Source: Candidatus Eisenbacteria bacterium
GTDB lineage: Bacteria > Eisenbacteria > RBG-16-71-46 > JACRLI01
Assembly: GCA_016235265.1 (NCBI GenBank)
Contig: JACRLI010000009.1
Location: forward strand, 62,001 to 126,000
Length of the DNA: 64,000 bases
Direction of reading: 5' to 3'
Numbering within the stretch: the first letter of the stretch is position 1; the number at the start of each line of letters is the position of its first letter. This document shows positions 9,201-16,855 of the stretch, piece by piece. Under the pieces are notes generated by a model, which was not told the DNA's origin, ran no database searches, and saw only the letters and a program-made list of their open reading frames with translations. Both the position numbers and the translations under genes were made by a program.

Positions 9201-11025
9201 GCTCCCAGGTCAACCCATCCCATTCCCATGTGTCGCCGAATGGGGCGCCAGACAAAGTCCCACCGAATAGGACCACGCGTCCCCGGGCCTTGTCGAAGGC
9301 CATGGAGTGCATCCGGCGGGCAGGAGGCGAAGTTGCCGGCGCGTCCTGGGTCCACACGAACCCGTCCCACTCCCATGTGTCGCCGAAGTTGGTCGGCATG
9401 TTGGCGCCCCCGAAGAGCACGATGGTGCCTCGTTTCGAGTCCGTCACCATGGCGTGGCCCCAGCGCGCGCTCGGCGCCACCGGTGAGCCTGCCACACCGG
9501 GCCCCGTGAGGTGGGCCCAGGTGTCGGGGCCGAAACACCGGGTAGAATCGGACGCGCATGGTACCAGCGGCACGCTCGCGGCCAGCAGGACACCATCGGC
9601 GCGGATGCTCACGCTGCACGGCAGGGCGACGTTGGCGCAGATGCAGAATCGCGCGGTGCCCGATACGTCGGTGAAGACGCGCACGGCGCTGCACTCGACG
9701 GCATGCCCGAGCGGTTGGGTGGGGCAGAAGTTCAATACCCCGTTTCCGAAGTCGACCACCACCTTGGACCCGGTGATGGGGTTGCCGAACAGATCGTGAA
9801 CGATCACGTCGAAGCAGCAGGTCCCGTTCGCCCCGACCGACAGTGTGGATGGCACCGTGGAGTTCGCCGCGCTGGGTGGGAAGCCGAAGTAGGGGCTGGT
9901 GTTCAGCAGCACCGACGCCGTGTTGACAGCGTTGTTCACCACGGCCATGTCGAGTCTGCCATCAGCGTCCAAGTCCCCAAGCGCGACCCAGAAGGGACTC
10001 GTTCCGACCGCAAGATCGGTCTTGGGACCGAATCCGCCAGTGCCGTCACCCAGGAGTACCGACACCGTGCTCGAGTTCTGGTTCGTGACCGCGATGTCCA
10101 ACCTGCCGTCGAGATCCAGGTCGGCGATCGCGGGTTGTCGGGGCAGGGTCCCGACCGCGAAGTTGGTCCCGGGGCCGAACCCACCTGTGCCATTGCCAAG
10201 GTGCACCGCCACGCTGTTCGCGCTTGCGGCTGCGACTACGGCATCGAGCCTTCCGTCGCTGTTCACGTCTCCGAGCGCGACCGTCCGCGGGCTCGAACCT
10301 GTCGGGAAGTCGGTCTTGGGGCCGAAGCCGCCCACGCCGTCACTGAGGAATACCGAGATCGCGTTAGCATACCAGCTGGTCACAACCAGATCGGGCTTCG
10401 CATCCAGGTTCACGTCCCCGATTGCGGTCGACGTTGGGCCCCCCGCGCATGCGAGGTCGGTCTTCGGACCGAATCCTCCGGCGCCGTCCCCGAGAAAGAC
10501 CGATACAGTGTTGGAAACCAGGTTCGCGACCACCAGGTCCGCCTTGCTGTCACCGCTGACGTCCCCAATCACGATGTTGTAGGGCTCCGTGCCAGCGGCG
10601 TAGTCGGTTCTGGGCGCGAACCCCCCGGCCCCATCGCCGAGGAACACGGAGACGGAGCCCGGACTGCCCGGATAGTAGCCCGCATTCGCCACCACGACGT
10701 CGGGCCTTCCGTCTCCACTGATATCTTCGATTGCCACCGAGAATGGAATGATGCCGGCGGAGAAGTCGGTCTTTGGACCGAACCCACCGGCGCCATTGCC
10801 CATCAGCACGGAGATGGTGTTGCCATTGCGGTTCGCTGCTACCATGTCGAGTCTGCAGTCGCCGTTCAGGTCGCCCATCGCGACCGAAGTGGGGGCTGCT
10901 CCGGTTGGGAAATCAGTATTCGTTCCAAAGCTGACGGGGTAGGCGACGCCCGCAGTTGCGGGAACGAGCGCAGCCATGAGGAGCAGGGAGAGCAGTGCAC
11001 GGGAAGGCAATAGCGATGGCTTCAT
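6280..11025 (-). CDS. Giant secreted protein: FG-GAP repeats, Kelch propeller, hydrolase, FlgD-like sorting domain
   Basis: The 1581-residue product has a signal peptide (to about residue 26), then seven FG-GAP/VCBS units of about 50 residues (30-375), each with a DxxxDxxxD calcium-type loop and a repeat ending like SVFLGDGAGGFGPKTD. A Cys-containing Ig-like segment follows (about 380-490), then six Kelch units (505-800; for example IVLFGGANMPTNFGDTWEW). Residues about 915-1330 resemble an alpha/beta hydrolase: IIFVHGL near 943 and the nucleophile elbow VVSHSTGG with Ser near 1067. The last 90 residues (SSPNPAIRGM ... GAGVYFWRLVTGG) are a FlgD-like Ig domain of the sort found at the C-terminus of exported proteins in FCB-type bacteria. 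It is probably a cell-surface or secreted esterase-like protein; the substrate is unknown. Confidence 0.85.
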   Translation of the reverse strand: MKPSLLPSRALLSLLLMAALVPATAGVAYPVSFGTNTDFPTGAAPTSVAMGDLNGDCRLDMVAANRNGNTISVLMGNGAGGFGPKTDFSAGIIPFSVAIEDISGDGRPDVVVANAGYYPGSPGSVSVFLGDGAGGFAPRTDYAAGTEPYNIVIGDVSGDSKADLVVANLVSNTVSVFLGDGAGGFGPKTDLACAGGPTSTAIGDVNLDAKPDLVVTSWYANAISVFLSDGVGGFGPKTDFPTGSSPRTVALGDVNSDGRLDAVVAAASANSVAVHLGNGTGGFGPGTNFAVGTLPRQPAIADLDLDGRLDIAVTNQNSSTVSVLLGDGTGGFGPKTDLAVGTSPFWVALGDLDADGRLDMAVVNNAVNTASVLLNTSPYFGFPPSAANSTVPSTLSVGANGTCCFDVIVHDLFGNPITGSKVVVDFGNGVLNFCPTQPLGHAVECSAVRVFTDVSGTARFCICANVALPCSVSIRADGVLLAASVPLVPCASDSTRCFGPDTWAHLTGPGVAGSPVAPSARWGHAMVTDSKRGTIVLFGGANMPTNFGDTWEWDGFVWTQDAPATSPPARRMHSMAFDKARGRVVLFGGTLSGAPFGDTWEWDGLTWEQVASTGPSPRHSQSMVYDDVRRCVVLFGGFDGTPRDDMWTWDGIAWSQVTATIPAPSARFGAAMAYDEDARTIFLAGGDTGAGLSGETWEWNGSAWALLDATSAQPVRGASMAYSPDCGRLLLYGDDGSTVGRWDGVKWKRLPAALGVRLFAGMAYDVVQGRSMLFGGWIPPFGPTYNDTWAWCSGCRNEPAEVDSLGNDILPDDLDPAVQVTFNDVDSLAGSLSDLYPGKDLATADWYLDFPCEPSIDEEPLPPEVNINFTDSLSTALNMTVDPQEMSDSLTRFESLIWEQASSEPDTFGTSAAGWAPFTPPAQPHCISPEDPRHYAFGGRDIIFVHGLMMEPLAQKVFGTPEDVNVEWHVPRPYQGRIENPSFYGDGWWKTLANAYWADHIQRFLVEKGFSNRYLVVSYPVTQRLEVGVRAILTQIVDAMRDGTGVVDLSGRNDVQGFGTPSFVVVSHSTGGLITDVAMSAAQIRPNLGATVVPKLCKAHIALDAAISGSRLATAVIIASGYCERAFSNNVPEWVCPLVNVTFGMANEIWPAFPAFNCPPNFSALRHSVLVDLVPLVAQLKWGPKIETTPVRDLTVVGGHPSYVSPFKWLIHPGYDDGVCTINSQVGNPNTTALWPSGYHPKGALGFIKVFDRGLWSCAGSPANRGACAPKRAALLYVDQVLDRAFNPLNLVASPFPLVAAGATPYLSPTGMVQPFGQNYHPTNGFNPLRRYSNHFSFLQSSMDHFGGSTGLSHTSYPNGWNGNAYRNTFGEINDEEQMVITDEGVFAPFNTDGVSFGSMYYPGESAPILNRLLLPPWDQEYIRGRQISFGRLGKFLRKSTKVRWRWMRRYHLLQNWQTKMACDYVYEYVLRGANTSCDPSPLGIGGDSQLRLAARSSPNPAIRGMAISYTLPGAGHVDIAVYDAAGRRIRTLVSGSKEQGAHIIHWDGRNSAGGPAGAGVYFWRLVTGGQELTGRAVLLK

Positions 11026-11385
11026 GGATGGGTCCCTTTCATCGCCCGAAGGCGGCCGGGGTACAACGGGACGTCACACACGAAAGGACCGAATGTGTCT
11101 GGCTGGATCCGGCGGCGCGGCCTCGATGCTGCCGCCGGAGCGAGGATGAAAGGGCTGGTAGCGAGTGCTAAGCTGGGGGGGAATCCGCCGTGACTTCAGA
11201 GGTGCCAGGGACAAGTGTGCTGGCGGACGAAACTAGAGATTCGAATATAGGTATCACGGCGACACAGATTTGTCAATATGCATGTTTATCTGCATGCGCA
11301 CGTTCATATGTGAGCGCAAACGACCGCTGAAGGGTAGTTGCCTCGGGCCAGAGTCCATCCGGGCCGGCCCAACCAAGGGGACCTC
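11026..11385. other. Divergent intergenic region (360 bases)
   Basis: This gap separates the divergent giant secreted gene and the gene at 11386. The middle (11238-11320) is markedly richer in A and T than its surroundings and holds the candidate promoter at 11248-11276 plus the imperfect repeat TGCATG at 11279 and 11292 and a GCGCAC/GAGCGC palindrome-like stretch. No open frame with coding character is seen. Confidence 0.6.
11248..11276 (-). promoter_or_regulatory. Candidate promoter of the giant secreted gene
   Basis: On the minus strand TTGACA (11271-11276) is followed after 17 bases by TACCTA (11248-11253), with TGA immediately before the -10 box. The TTGACA ... TGA-TA arrangement is the same as at the two PEP-CTERM promoters at 20.8 and 27.5 kb. 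It would give a leader of about 215 bases. Confidence 0.4.
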
Positions 11386-12414
11386 ATGGCATCGCCGAGC
11401 ACGGACTGGATTGGCAACCACCGGCGCCCAGGCATCGCGCTGTTCGTCCTGCTGCTCGCCGTCATCGCCGGGGAGGGCTACCTGCTGTTCCAACAGTCGT
11501 TGGTCATCAGAGCCAGCCGGGCCCAGTCCGACAGGCTACGGACGAAATTCCTGGGGGCCGACACCGCCCAGTTCACAGGCGCCCCGGGGGTTCGTATCCG
11601 ACTTCAGAACGTCCGATTCAAATGGTCGGACAGGGTCTACATCGACGCGGGCAACATGGCGCTCCGGGCAGTGCCGGTTCAGGGCACGTCGGTCAACTTC
11701 GACGACCCCGAGTCCTATCACCTGGTGGTTCAGAAGTCCGTGGTGCTCATCCGGCCCGATGTTCTGGCCGGCATGTTCAACGAGAGCATCTTCAACTACC
11801 CCGGATCGCGGGTGAAGAAGCTGCAGGTGTCGATCGTCACGGACGACAAGGGCAGGCGGCAGGTCAAGCTGAGCGGCAAGGTCAATCTCGTGGTCTGGAT
11901 TCCCTTCTCGATGTATGCGCATCTCAGCGTGGACACGCTGACAAACGTGCTGGTCATCGCCGTAGATCATCTGCGGGTCTTCGGCGGGATTCATGCCACC
12001 AGCCTCATTCGCTGGGCGCCGTTGCACCTCGACCGGGTGATCGCGCTGCCGCCAAACAGGAGCCTGCTGGTGGACGGAAACCGGATCATGGTGAGGCCAT
12101 TTGGCTTGTTTCCGCCGCCGCGGGTTGACGGGACGATGACGGGTGTGGAGGTCGGCGCCAACGCGATCAGCATCGCGTTTTCGGGCGACGCCATTCCCGC
12201 GCCAGAATCCCCGGCCAGGAACTACGTGTATATGCGGGGAGGCACCTCGCAGGTCGGGCGCTTTCGAATGACGGACACCGACGTGTTGATCCTGGACCAG
12301 GACCAGGCGAATCCGTTCGTCTTCTCGCTTCTGCATTACGCGGAGATGCTCCCCAGGAGCAAGGTCGAGATCCCCGACATCAAGTCGGCCCGGATCACGA
12401 TGCCGGATTCCTGA
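11386..12414 (+). CDS. Membrane-anchored hypothetical protein
   Basis: The 342-residue product starts with a short basic cytoplasmic end and one hydrophobic segment (IALFVLLLAVIAGEGYLLF, about residues 17-35), followed by an extracytoplasmic domain rich in beta-strand patterns and Val/Ile alternation. The middle (VRIRLQNVRFKWSDRVYI, later VNLVVWIPFSMYAHLSVDTL) is reminiscent of LmeA/DUF2993-type lipid-binding proteins, but no defining motif is certain. The ATG at 11386 is chosen because AAGGGG precedes it; a GTG or ATG further upstream lacks a site. It stands alone, divergent from the giant secreted gene. Function unknown. Confidence 0.7.
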   Translation: MASPSTDWIGNHRRPGIALFVLLLAVIAGEGYLLFQQSLVIRASRAQSDRLRTKFLGADTAQFTGAPGVRIRLQNVRFKWSDRVYIDAGNMALRAVPVQGTSVNFDDPESYHLVVQKSVVLIRPDVLAGMFNESIFNYPGSRVKKLQVSIVTDDKGRRQVKLSGKVNLVVWIPFSMYAHLSVDTLTNVLVIAVDHLRVFGGIHATSLIRWAPLHLDRVIALPPNRSLLVDGNRIMVRPFGLFPPPRVDGTMTGVEVGANAISIAFSGDAIPAPESPARNYVYMRGGTSQVGRFRMTDTDVLILDQDQANPFVFSLLHYAEMLPRSKVEIPDIKSARITMPDS

Positions 12415-12498
12415 GCCGCCCCGAGTCCGCAGGCCTCCGCGCGGGGCCCCGGCGCCGGGCTCGCGGCGTCCGCGCATGAGTACGTCCCCGCAAGAGCA

Positions 12499-12528
12499 TT
12501 GACATGCCCCCGGAATCCCCGCGATGAT
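12499..12528 (+). promoter_or_regulatory. Candidate promoter of the TPR gene
   Basis: TTGACA (12499-12504) and GATGAT (12523-12528) are 18 bases apart, about 53 bases before the ATG at 12582. The -35 box is a perfect match and the -10 box matches at four of six positions. Confidence 0.4.
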
Positions 12529-12581
12529 CCTCCCCGAACGGCCGCCATTCGGAGACACGCCGCCCTGGCGTGGAGGTGGTC

Positions 12582-14243
12582 ATGCGAAACATTCCCCGTC
12601 TCACACTCGTCATCGGCCTGGTGGCCGTGTCACTGACCCTGGTCATCTACGTCGTGGGCATCGGCCGATCCGGCGTCTCCTCTCGAGCACGGGCCGCGGC
12701 CGCGGATCTCGGGAATGTCGGACGCGTGAGCTTCCCGGTGACGAGCGCGCCGGGGATCCAGCCGGACTTCGATCACGCGGTGGCGGTGCTGCACTCGTTC
12801 TTCTACGAGGAGTCGGAACGGGAGTTCGCCGCGATCACGGAACGTGACCCGCGCTGCGCCATGGCGTGGTGGGGAGTGGCGATGAGCCTGTGGCACCCGC
12901 TGTGGGAGCCGCCCGACAGCGTGTCCCTGAAGCGCGGCTGGGATGCTGTGCAGCGCGCGGAGGCCATCGGGTTCGGCAGCGAGCGCGAGCGCGCCTATGT
13001 CGCGGCGCTGGCCACCTTCTATCGCGACTGGCGTCACGCAGACCACCGCACCCGGGCCGCGGCCTACGAGCGCGCGATGCAGCAACTGAGCGCGCGATTC
13101 CCCGAGGATCTCGAGGCCGCGGCGTTCCACGCGCTGGCACTCGACGCCACGGCGGATCCCAGGGACAAGACCTACGCCCGGCAGCGCCGGGCTCTGGCCA
13201 TCCTGGAGCCGCTCTACGTCCGTCATCCGGATCACCCGGGAATCGTGCACTACCTGATCCACAGCTGCGACGCGCCGCCGCTCGCGGAGCGCGCCCTGCC
13301 TGCGGCCCGCCACTACGCCGAGATCGCACCGCGCGTGCCGCACGCGCTCCACATGCCGGCGCACATCTTCACTCGTTTGGGGATGTGGGACGAATGCATC
13401 CTCTCCAACCTGGCCGCGGCGCAGGCCGGGCGCGAGTACGCGGCGGCGGTCTGCGGTGGCGGTGCGTACTACGACGAAGTGCACGCGTTCGATTACTTAG
13501 AATACGCCTATCTACAGAAGGGACAGGACGTGGAGGCCCGCGCCATCCGCGACAGCGTCCTGGCGATCCGGCGTGTGAGCCGGCAGACGCTGTCCTTCTT
13601 CTACGCGCTCGCGTCCGTGCCCTCGCGCTACGCGCTGGAGCGGCGGGACTGGAGGGCGGCGGCGGAGTTGCGGCTCCCGCCGGGATGGGATTGGAGCCGT
13701 TATCCGTGGACCGAGGCGACGCTGCAGTACGCGCGCGCCCTGGGTGGCGCGCGGTCGGGCCGGCTCGAGGTCGCGCGGGAGGCAGCCGCGCGCCTGGAGG
13801 CCATCCGGAAGGACATCAAAGATCCGAAGCTCCAGTACTGGGCGCGCCAGGTGGACGTGCAGCGCCGGGTGGCGGCCTCGTGGCTGGCGTTCGCGGAAGG
13901 GCGGCGGGAGGCGGCACTGACGGGGATGCAGGCCGCCGCGGCCATCGAGGATTCCAGCGAGAAGCTGCCCGTGACCCCGGGCTCGGTGCTGCCGGCGCGC
14001 GAGCTGCTGGGGGACATGTTGATGGAGTTACGACTGCCGGCCGAGGCGTTGGAAGCCTACACGGCGACGCTGGAGACCTCGCCGCGACGGCTGTACGCAC
14101 TCGCGGGCGCGCAGCGCGCGGCGGAAGCGTGCGGGCGGCACGCGGCCGCACGGGAGTGCGCCACGCAGTTGCTCGCGGTGGCGAAGGACGCGGACGGGGA
14201 GCGCCTGGAGGTGGGGGAGGCGCGGCGGCTCCTACGTCCCTGA
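12582..14243 (+). CDS. Tetratricopeptide-repeat protein with N-terminal membrane anchor
   Basis: The 553-residue protein has one N-terminal hydrophobic segment (LVIGLVAVSLTLVIYVVGIG) and then helical repeats of the TPR kind; recognisable pieces are FFYEESEREFAAITERDPRCAM, the pair ALHMPAHIFTRLGMWDE, and AHIF, all typical of a bacterial TPR family often annotated only as tetratricopeptide repeat protein. Most of the chain is probably periplasmic. The ATG at 12582 is preferred over the GTG at 12570 because GGAGGT lies 4 bases before it. Its 3' end overlaps the convergent thioredoxin-like gene by 12 bases. Partner proteins are unknown. Confidence 0.8.
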   Translation: MRNIPRLTLVIGLVAVSLTLVIYVVGIGRSGVSSRARAAAADLGNVGRVSFPVTSAPGIQPDFDHAVAVLHSFFYEESEREFAAITERDPRCAMAWWGVAMSLWHPLWEPPDSVSLKRGWDAVQRAEAIGFGSERERAYVAALATFYRDWRHADHRTRAAAYERAMQQLSARFPEDLEAAAFHALALDATADPRDKTYARQRRALAILEPLYVRHPDHPGIVHYLIHSCDAPPLAERALPAARHYAEIAPRVPHALHMPAHIFTRLGMWDECILSNLAAAQAGREYAAAVCGGGAYYDEVHAFDYLEYAYLQKGQDVEARAIRDSVLAIRRVSRQTLSFFYALASVPSRYALERRDWRAAAELRLPPGWDWSRYPWTEATLQYARALGGARSGRLEVAREAAARLEAIRKDIKDPKLQYWARQVDVQRRVAASWLAFAEGRREAALTGMQAAAAIEDSSEKLPVTPGSVLPARELLGDMLMELRLPAEALEAYTATLETSPRRLYALAGAQRAAEACGRHAAARECATQLLAVAKDADGERLEVGEARRLLRP

Positions 14244-14918
14244 CTTCTCCCTCGCGCGCAGCTTCACGGAGCAGCCGAGGGCCTTCGTCTCCGCCAGCCG
14301 CACGGGCTTGCCGGCGGCCACCGCGGCCACCGCGTCCTGCAGCCAGTGTTCCTGCACGGCCTTCTCGTCGCGGGCATTGTCGTCCACGCCCCCGTGATAG
14401 ACCAATCGTCCGGATGCGTCGAAGAGGAACACCTCGGGCGTGTGCGTGGCACCGAAGGCGCGGGCCACTTCGGAGGTGGAGTCCACCGCGTAGGCGAACT
14501 TGAACCCGAGGGCCTTGGCCCGGGCCCGCGTCTGCTCGTAGTCATCCTCGGGGTAGGCTCCCGGGTCGTTCGGGTTGACGGCCACCACCCCGATTCCTCC
14601 CTCCAGGGCCGCGTTCCCGATGGCAGCAATCCGGGCCTGCCACGCCTTGACCCATGGACAGTGATTACAGGTGAAGATCACAAGGGTGCCCTTCTTCCCG
14701 GCGACGCCCCCGATCGAAACGTACTGGCCATCTCCGGCCTTCATGGGCTCCGCCGCCATCGGCGCGGGCTTGCCGAGCGCGAGTGGCGTGGCAGCGCTCA
14801 CGGCGTGGGACTCGGGGGACGGGCTCTTGCCATCGTCTCCACGGGCCACCCCGGCGGATGCGATGAACAGCGCCGGCAGGAAGGCGGACAGGAGCAAGAC
14901 ACCGGAGTTCAGCTTCAT
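14232..14918 (-). CDS. Exported thioredoxin-fold protein (PRX_like1/AhpC-TSA type)
   Basis: The 228-residue protein has a signal peptide (MKLNSGVLLLSAFLPALFIASAG), then a thioredoxin fold with the redox motif TCNHCPWVKAW, followed by VVAVNPNDPGAYPEDD and THTPEVFLFDASGRLVYHGG with the cis-proline site TPE. This is the pattern of the PRX_like1 group of peroxiredoxin-like proteins. It probably acts as a periplasmic disulfide reductase or peroxidase. The ATG at 14918 overlaps the stop of the upstream tlpA-like gene (ATGA) and has AAGGAG nine bases before it; the longer frame back to 14993 is rejected. Two thioredoxin-fold genes in one operon suggest they share a redox route. Confidence 0.85.
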   Translation of the reverse strand: MKLNSGVLLLSAFLPALFIASAGVARGDDGKSPSPESHAVSAATPLALGKPAPMAAEPMKAGDGQYVSIGGVAGKKGTLVIFTCNHCPWVKAWQARIAAIGNAALEGGIGVVAVNPNDPGAYPEDDYEQTRARAKALGFKFAYAVDSTSEVARAFGATHTPEVFLFDASGRLVYHGGVDDNARDEKAVQEHWLQDAVAAVAAGKPVRLAETKALGCSVKLRAREKSGT

Positions 14919-15499
14919 CTGGAAGGCTCCTTGATCGTTGAAGGTGATGCCAGGGCCTGTTGAATCGCGTTCCCGAAGCGCGCGGTGTCGCATTCGCCCT
15001 CCCAGAACTCGACCAGCCTGCCCCGACGGTCATAGACGAACGTGGCCGGGAGCGCCCCGGACCACGCGGGGTTGAGTGTGTTGATGAACTCCATGTCCGG
15101 GCCCGTCTTGATGTAGCTCGTGTCCCGCACCCCCTGTGCCGCCAGGAAGCGTCGCACCTCGGGCAGTTGCTCGTCGAAGTCGGCGGATACCGGCATCAGC
15201 CGGAGTTTGGACCCGGCAAGTCCCCGGGCCGCCCTGAGCAAGGCAGGGAACTCCTGCCGACATGGGACGCACCAGGTGGCCCAGACGTTGACCAACGTCG
15301 CGTCCGCGCCCGGGCGGGCCACACGGGCCAGCAACTGCTGAGCGGTCGCAGGCACCACGGGCACACCGGCCGGTCGATGCCGCCTTTGCGCCGTGGAGTC
15401 TCTGGAGGCCTTTGCCGCCAACGCAACGTCGGCCCCCGGGGGAGTGAGCCACGCTGCCGACATCAGTACTGCCAGAAGGAATCCATGGGATGTGCGCAT
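14915..15499 (-). CDS. TlpA-like periplasmic thioredoxin
   Basis: The 194-residue protein has a signal peptide (MRTSHGFLLAVLMSAAWLTP) and a TlpA/ResA-type fold with VNVWATWCVPCRQEFPALL (active site CVPC), SGALPATFVYDRRG containing the cis-proline, and a C-terminal helix. Such proteins reduce disulfides in the periplasm, for example in cytochrome c maturation; no cytochrome gene is nearby, so its client is unknown. The ATG at 15499 is chosen because it gives a clean signal peptide; the frame is open further upstream to 15673 but that part is Pro-rich and not signal-like. The next gene overlaps by 4 bases. Confidence 0.85.
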   Translation of the reverse strand: MRTSHGFLLAVLMSAAWLTPPGADVALAAKASRDSTAQRRHRPAGVPVVPATAQQLLARVARPGADATLVNVWATWCVPCRQEFPALLRAARGLAGSKLRLMPVSADFDEQLPEVRRFLAAQGVRDTSYIKTGPDMEFINTLNPAWSGALPATFVYDRRGRLVEFWEGECDTARFGNAIQQALASPSTIKEPSR

Positions 15500-15758
15500 A
15501 GGGATTGTGCCTGTGTTCTCCCAGGGAAGCTCAGGTGTGGGGGCCGGAGGGGCCGGCTTCGCGGTCTTCACAGTTTGACGCAGCATCCGGCCCAGCGGTT
15601 CCCGGGGGGCGCCTTTAGGCTCCCCAACCATGCGGGCTGCCGGGTGGTTGGGTCTGCCGGAGATGCGACACACCGCGGCCGAGCTGGTTCACTTGCCGAG
15701 ACCATCCGCCTCTCAGAGGTACACCCCGACTGCGACCCATCCCCGAATGTGACTTGAC

Positions 15759-15783
15759 GCAAACTAGTCTGCATGGCAAACTA
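15759..15783 (+). promoter_or_regulatory. Direct repeat GCAAACTA x2, possible operator
   Basis: The 8-mer GCAAACTA occurs at 15759-15766 and 15776-15783, 17 bases apart, ending 5 bases before the ATG at 15789. TTGACG at 15754 just precedes it. The operon encodes a winged-helix regulator as its second gene, so an autoregulatory operator is plausible. The start codon has no ribosome site, so the mRNA may be leaderless. Confidence 0.3.
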
Positions 15784-15788
15784 CATCC

Positions 15789-16460
15789 ATGGATCCGAAT
15801 CCCACCGCTTACTCCGCCGCCCCCGAGGCCGTCGCCCGCATGGAACGGCTTCAGGAGCTGACCCGGAGGTACTCGCGCTTCCAGCGCAACGAGGCCGGGC
15901 TGGGTCACGTCGCGGGCGGACTGCTGTGCCTGGGCTCCTATTTCGGTGGGGCGCTGCTGCCCTGGGGGCTGCCACTCCGGCTGGCGCTCGCCGCGACGCC
16001 TTTCCTGTGGCTGGCCGTGCGGGGTGTGCTCAGGGCGAGGTTGTACCAGGGCCTCGGGCGGGTCGTGGAGCCGCTGTCCGCTCGAGAGGCGAGCTGGCAC
16101 AGACTTATCACGGGCCTGCTCGCAACCGGCAGCGTTGCCGTGCTGGTACTTCTGCTGTGGAAACTCTCGGCGCGACCGCAGGGCGCCGGCCTGGCCGTGC
16201 TGCCGCTCGCCGGCTACCTCGGCTTCGTGCTCGCGATCCCGTTGGTGGTCTGGTTCTGGCTGTGGACGGTGGGGGAGATCCTGGTGGGCGTGTTCCTGAT
16301 GTGCCAGGCAGCCGTGGCGCTCGTGGGACTGCACTACCCGCTTGGCAGCCAGCTCCAGGCGCCGCTGGCGGCGGGGATCATGGTCGTGGCGGGCGCGATG
16401 CAGCATGCGCGGTTCCGCGCGTTGAAGCGGGAATTGCGCGCGTTTAGCGGGGGCGCATGA
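15789..16460 (+). CDS. Polytopic membrane protein paired with a winged-helix regulator
   Basis: The 223-residue protein has about six hydrophobic helices (for example LAATPFLWLAVRGVL, GLLATGSVAVLVLLLW, LGFVLAIPLVVWFWLWTVG) with a soluble N-terminal stretch of about 40 residues. No known motif is recognised. It overlaps the next gene, a MarR/HTH_34-like regulator, by 4 bases (ATGA); membrane-protein/winged-helix pairs like this are common and are presumed to respond to the membrane partner or its ligand. No ribosome site is visible before the ATG, so translation may be leaderless; an ATG at 15840 is a weaker alternative. Confidence 0.7.
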   Translation: MDPNPTAYSAAPEAVARMERLQELTRRYSRFQRNEAGLGHVAGGLLCLGSYFGGALLPWGLPLRLALAATPFLWLAVRGVLRARLYQGLGRVVEPLSAREASWHRLITGLLATGSVAVLVLLLWKLSARPQGAGLAVLPLAGYLGFVLAIPLVVWFWLWTVGEILVGVFLMCQAAVALVGLHYPLGSQLQAPLAAGIMVVAGAMQHARFRALKRELRAFSGGA

Positions 16461-16792
16461 GCCGGGCTCGCGCGCAGGGATCGGTCCAGGCGTTGCTGAA
16501 CCTGGACCGCCTGGTTCACGAGCCCGCGCGGCTCGTAATTCTCACGGTGCTATCCGGCGCCGCGGAGGTGGAGTTCAAGTTCCTCGAGGCCACCACCGGC
16601 CTCACCCGGGGGAACCTCTCGAGTCATGTGTCGAAGCTGGAGGCCGCTGGGTACCTGGATGTGCACAAGTCCTTCCGGGCGAGGCTGCCAGTCACGAGCT
16701 ACCGGATCACCGCATCGGGACGGCGTGCGCTTGCGGACTATCTTGAGCATCTGAGAGGCGCTCTGCCCCGCCAGGGCAAGGTGGCATCCTGA
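16457..16792 (+). CDS. Winged-helix transcriptional regulator (MarR/HTH_34-like)
   Basis: The 111-residue protein is a single winged helix-turn-helix domain: LVHEPARLVILTVLSG, then LEATTGLTRGNLSSHVSKLEAAGYL as the recognition helix region, and the wing FRARLPVTSYRITASGR, ending in a short C-terminal helix. This is the pattern of small HTH_34/ArsR-MarR-like regulators that act as dimers. It is translated from an overlapping ATGA with the membrane protein and may regulate that operon through the GCAAACTA repeats upstream. The ligand is unknown. Confidence 0.85.
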   Translation: MSRARAQGSVQALLNLDRLVHEPARLVILTVLSGAAEVEFKFLEATTGLTRGNLSSHVSKLEAAGYLDVHKSFRARLPVTSYRITASGRRALADYLEHLRGALPRQGKVAS

Positions 16793-16855
16793 ACCACGCA
16801 GGCCGCGAGGCGGCCCCGTCGCCCGGCTCCGGGCGCAGCATTCAAGGAGATCCAC

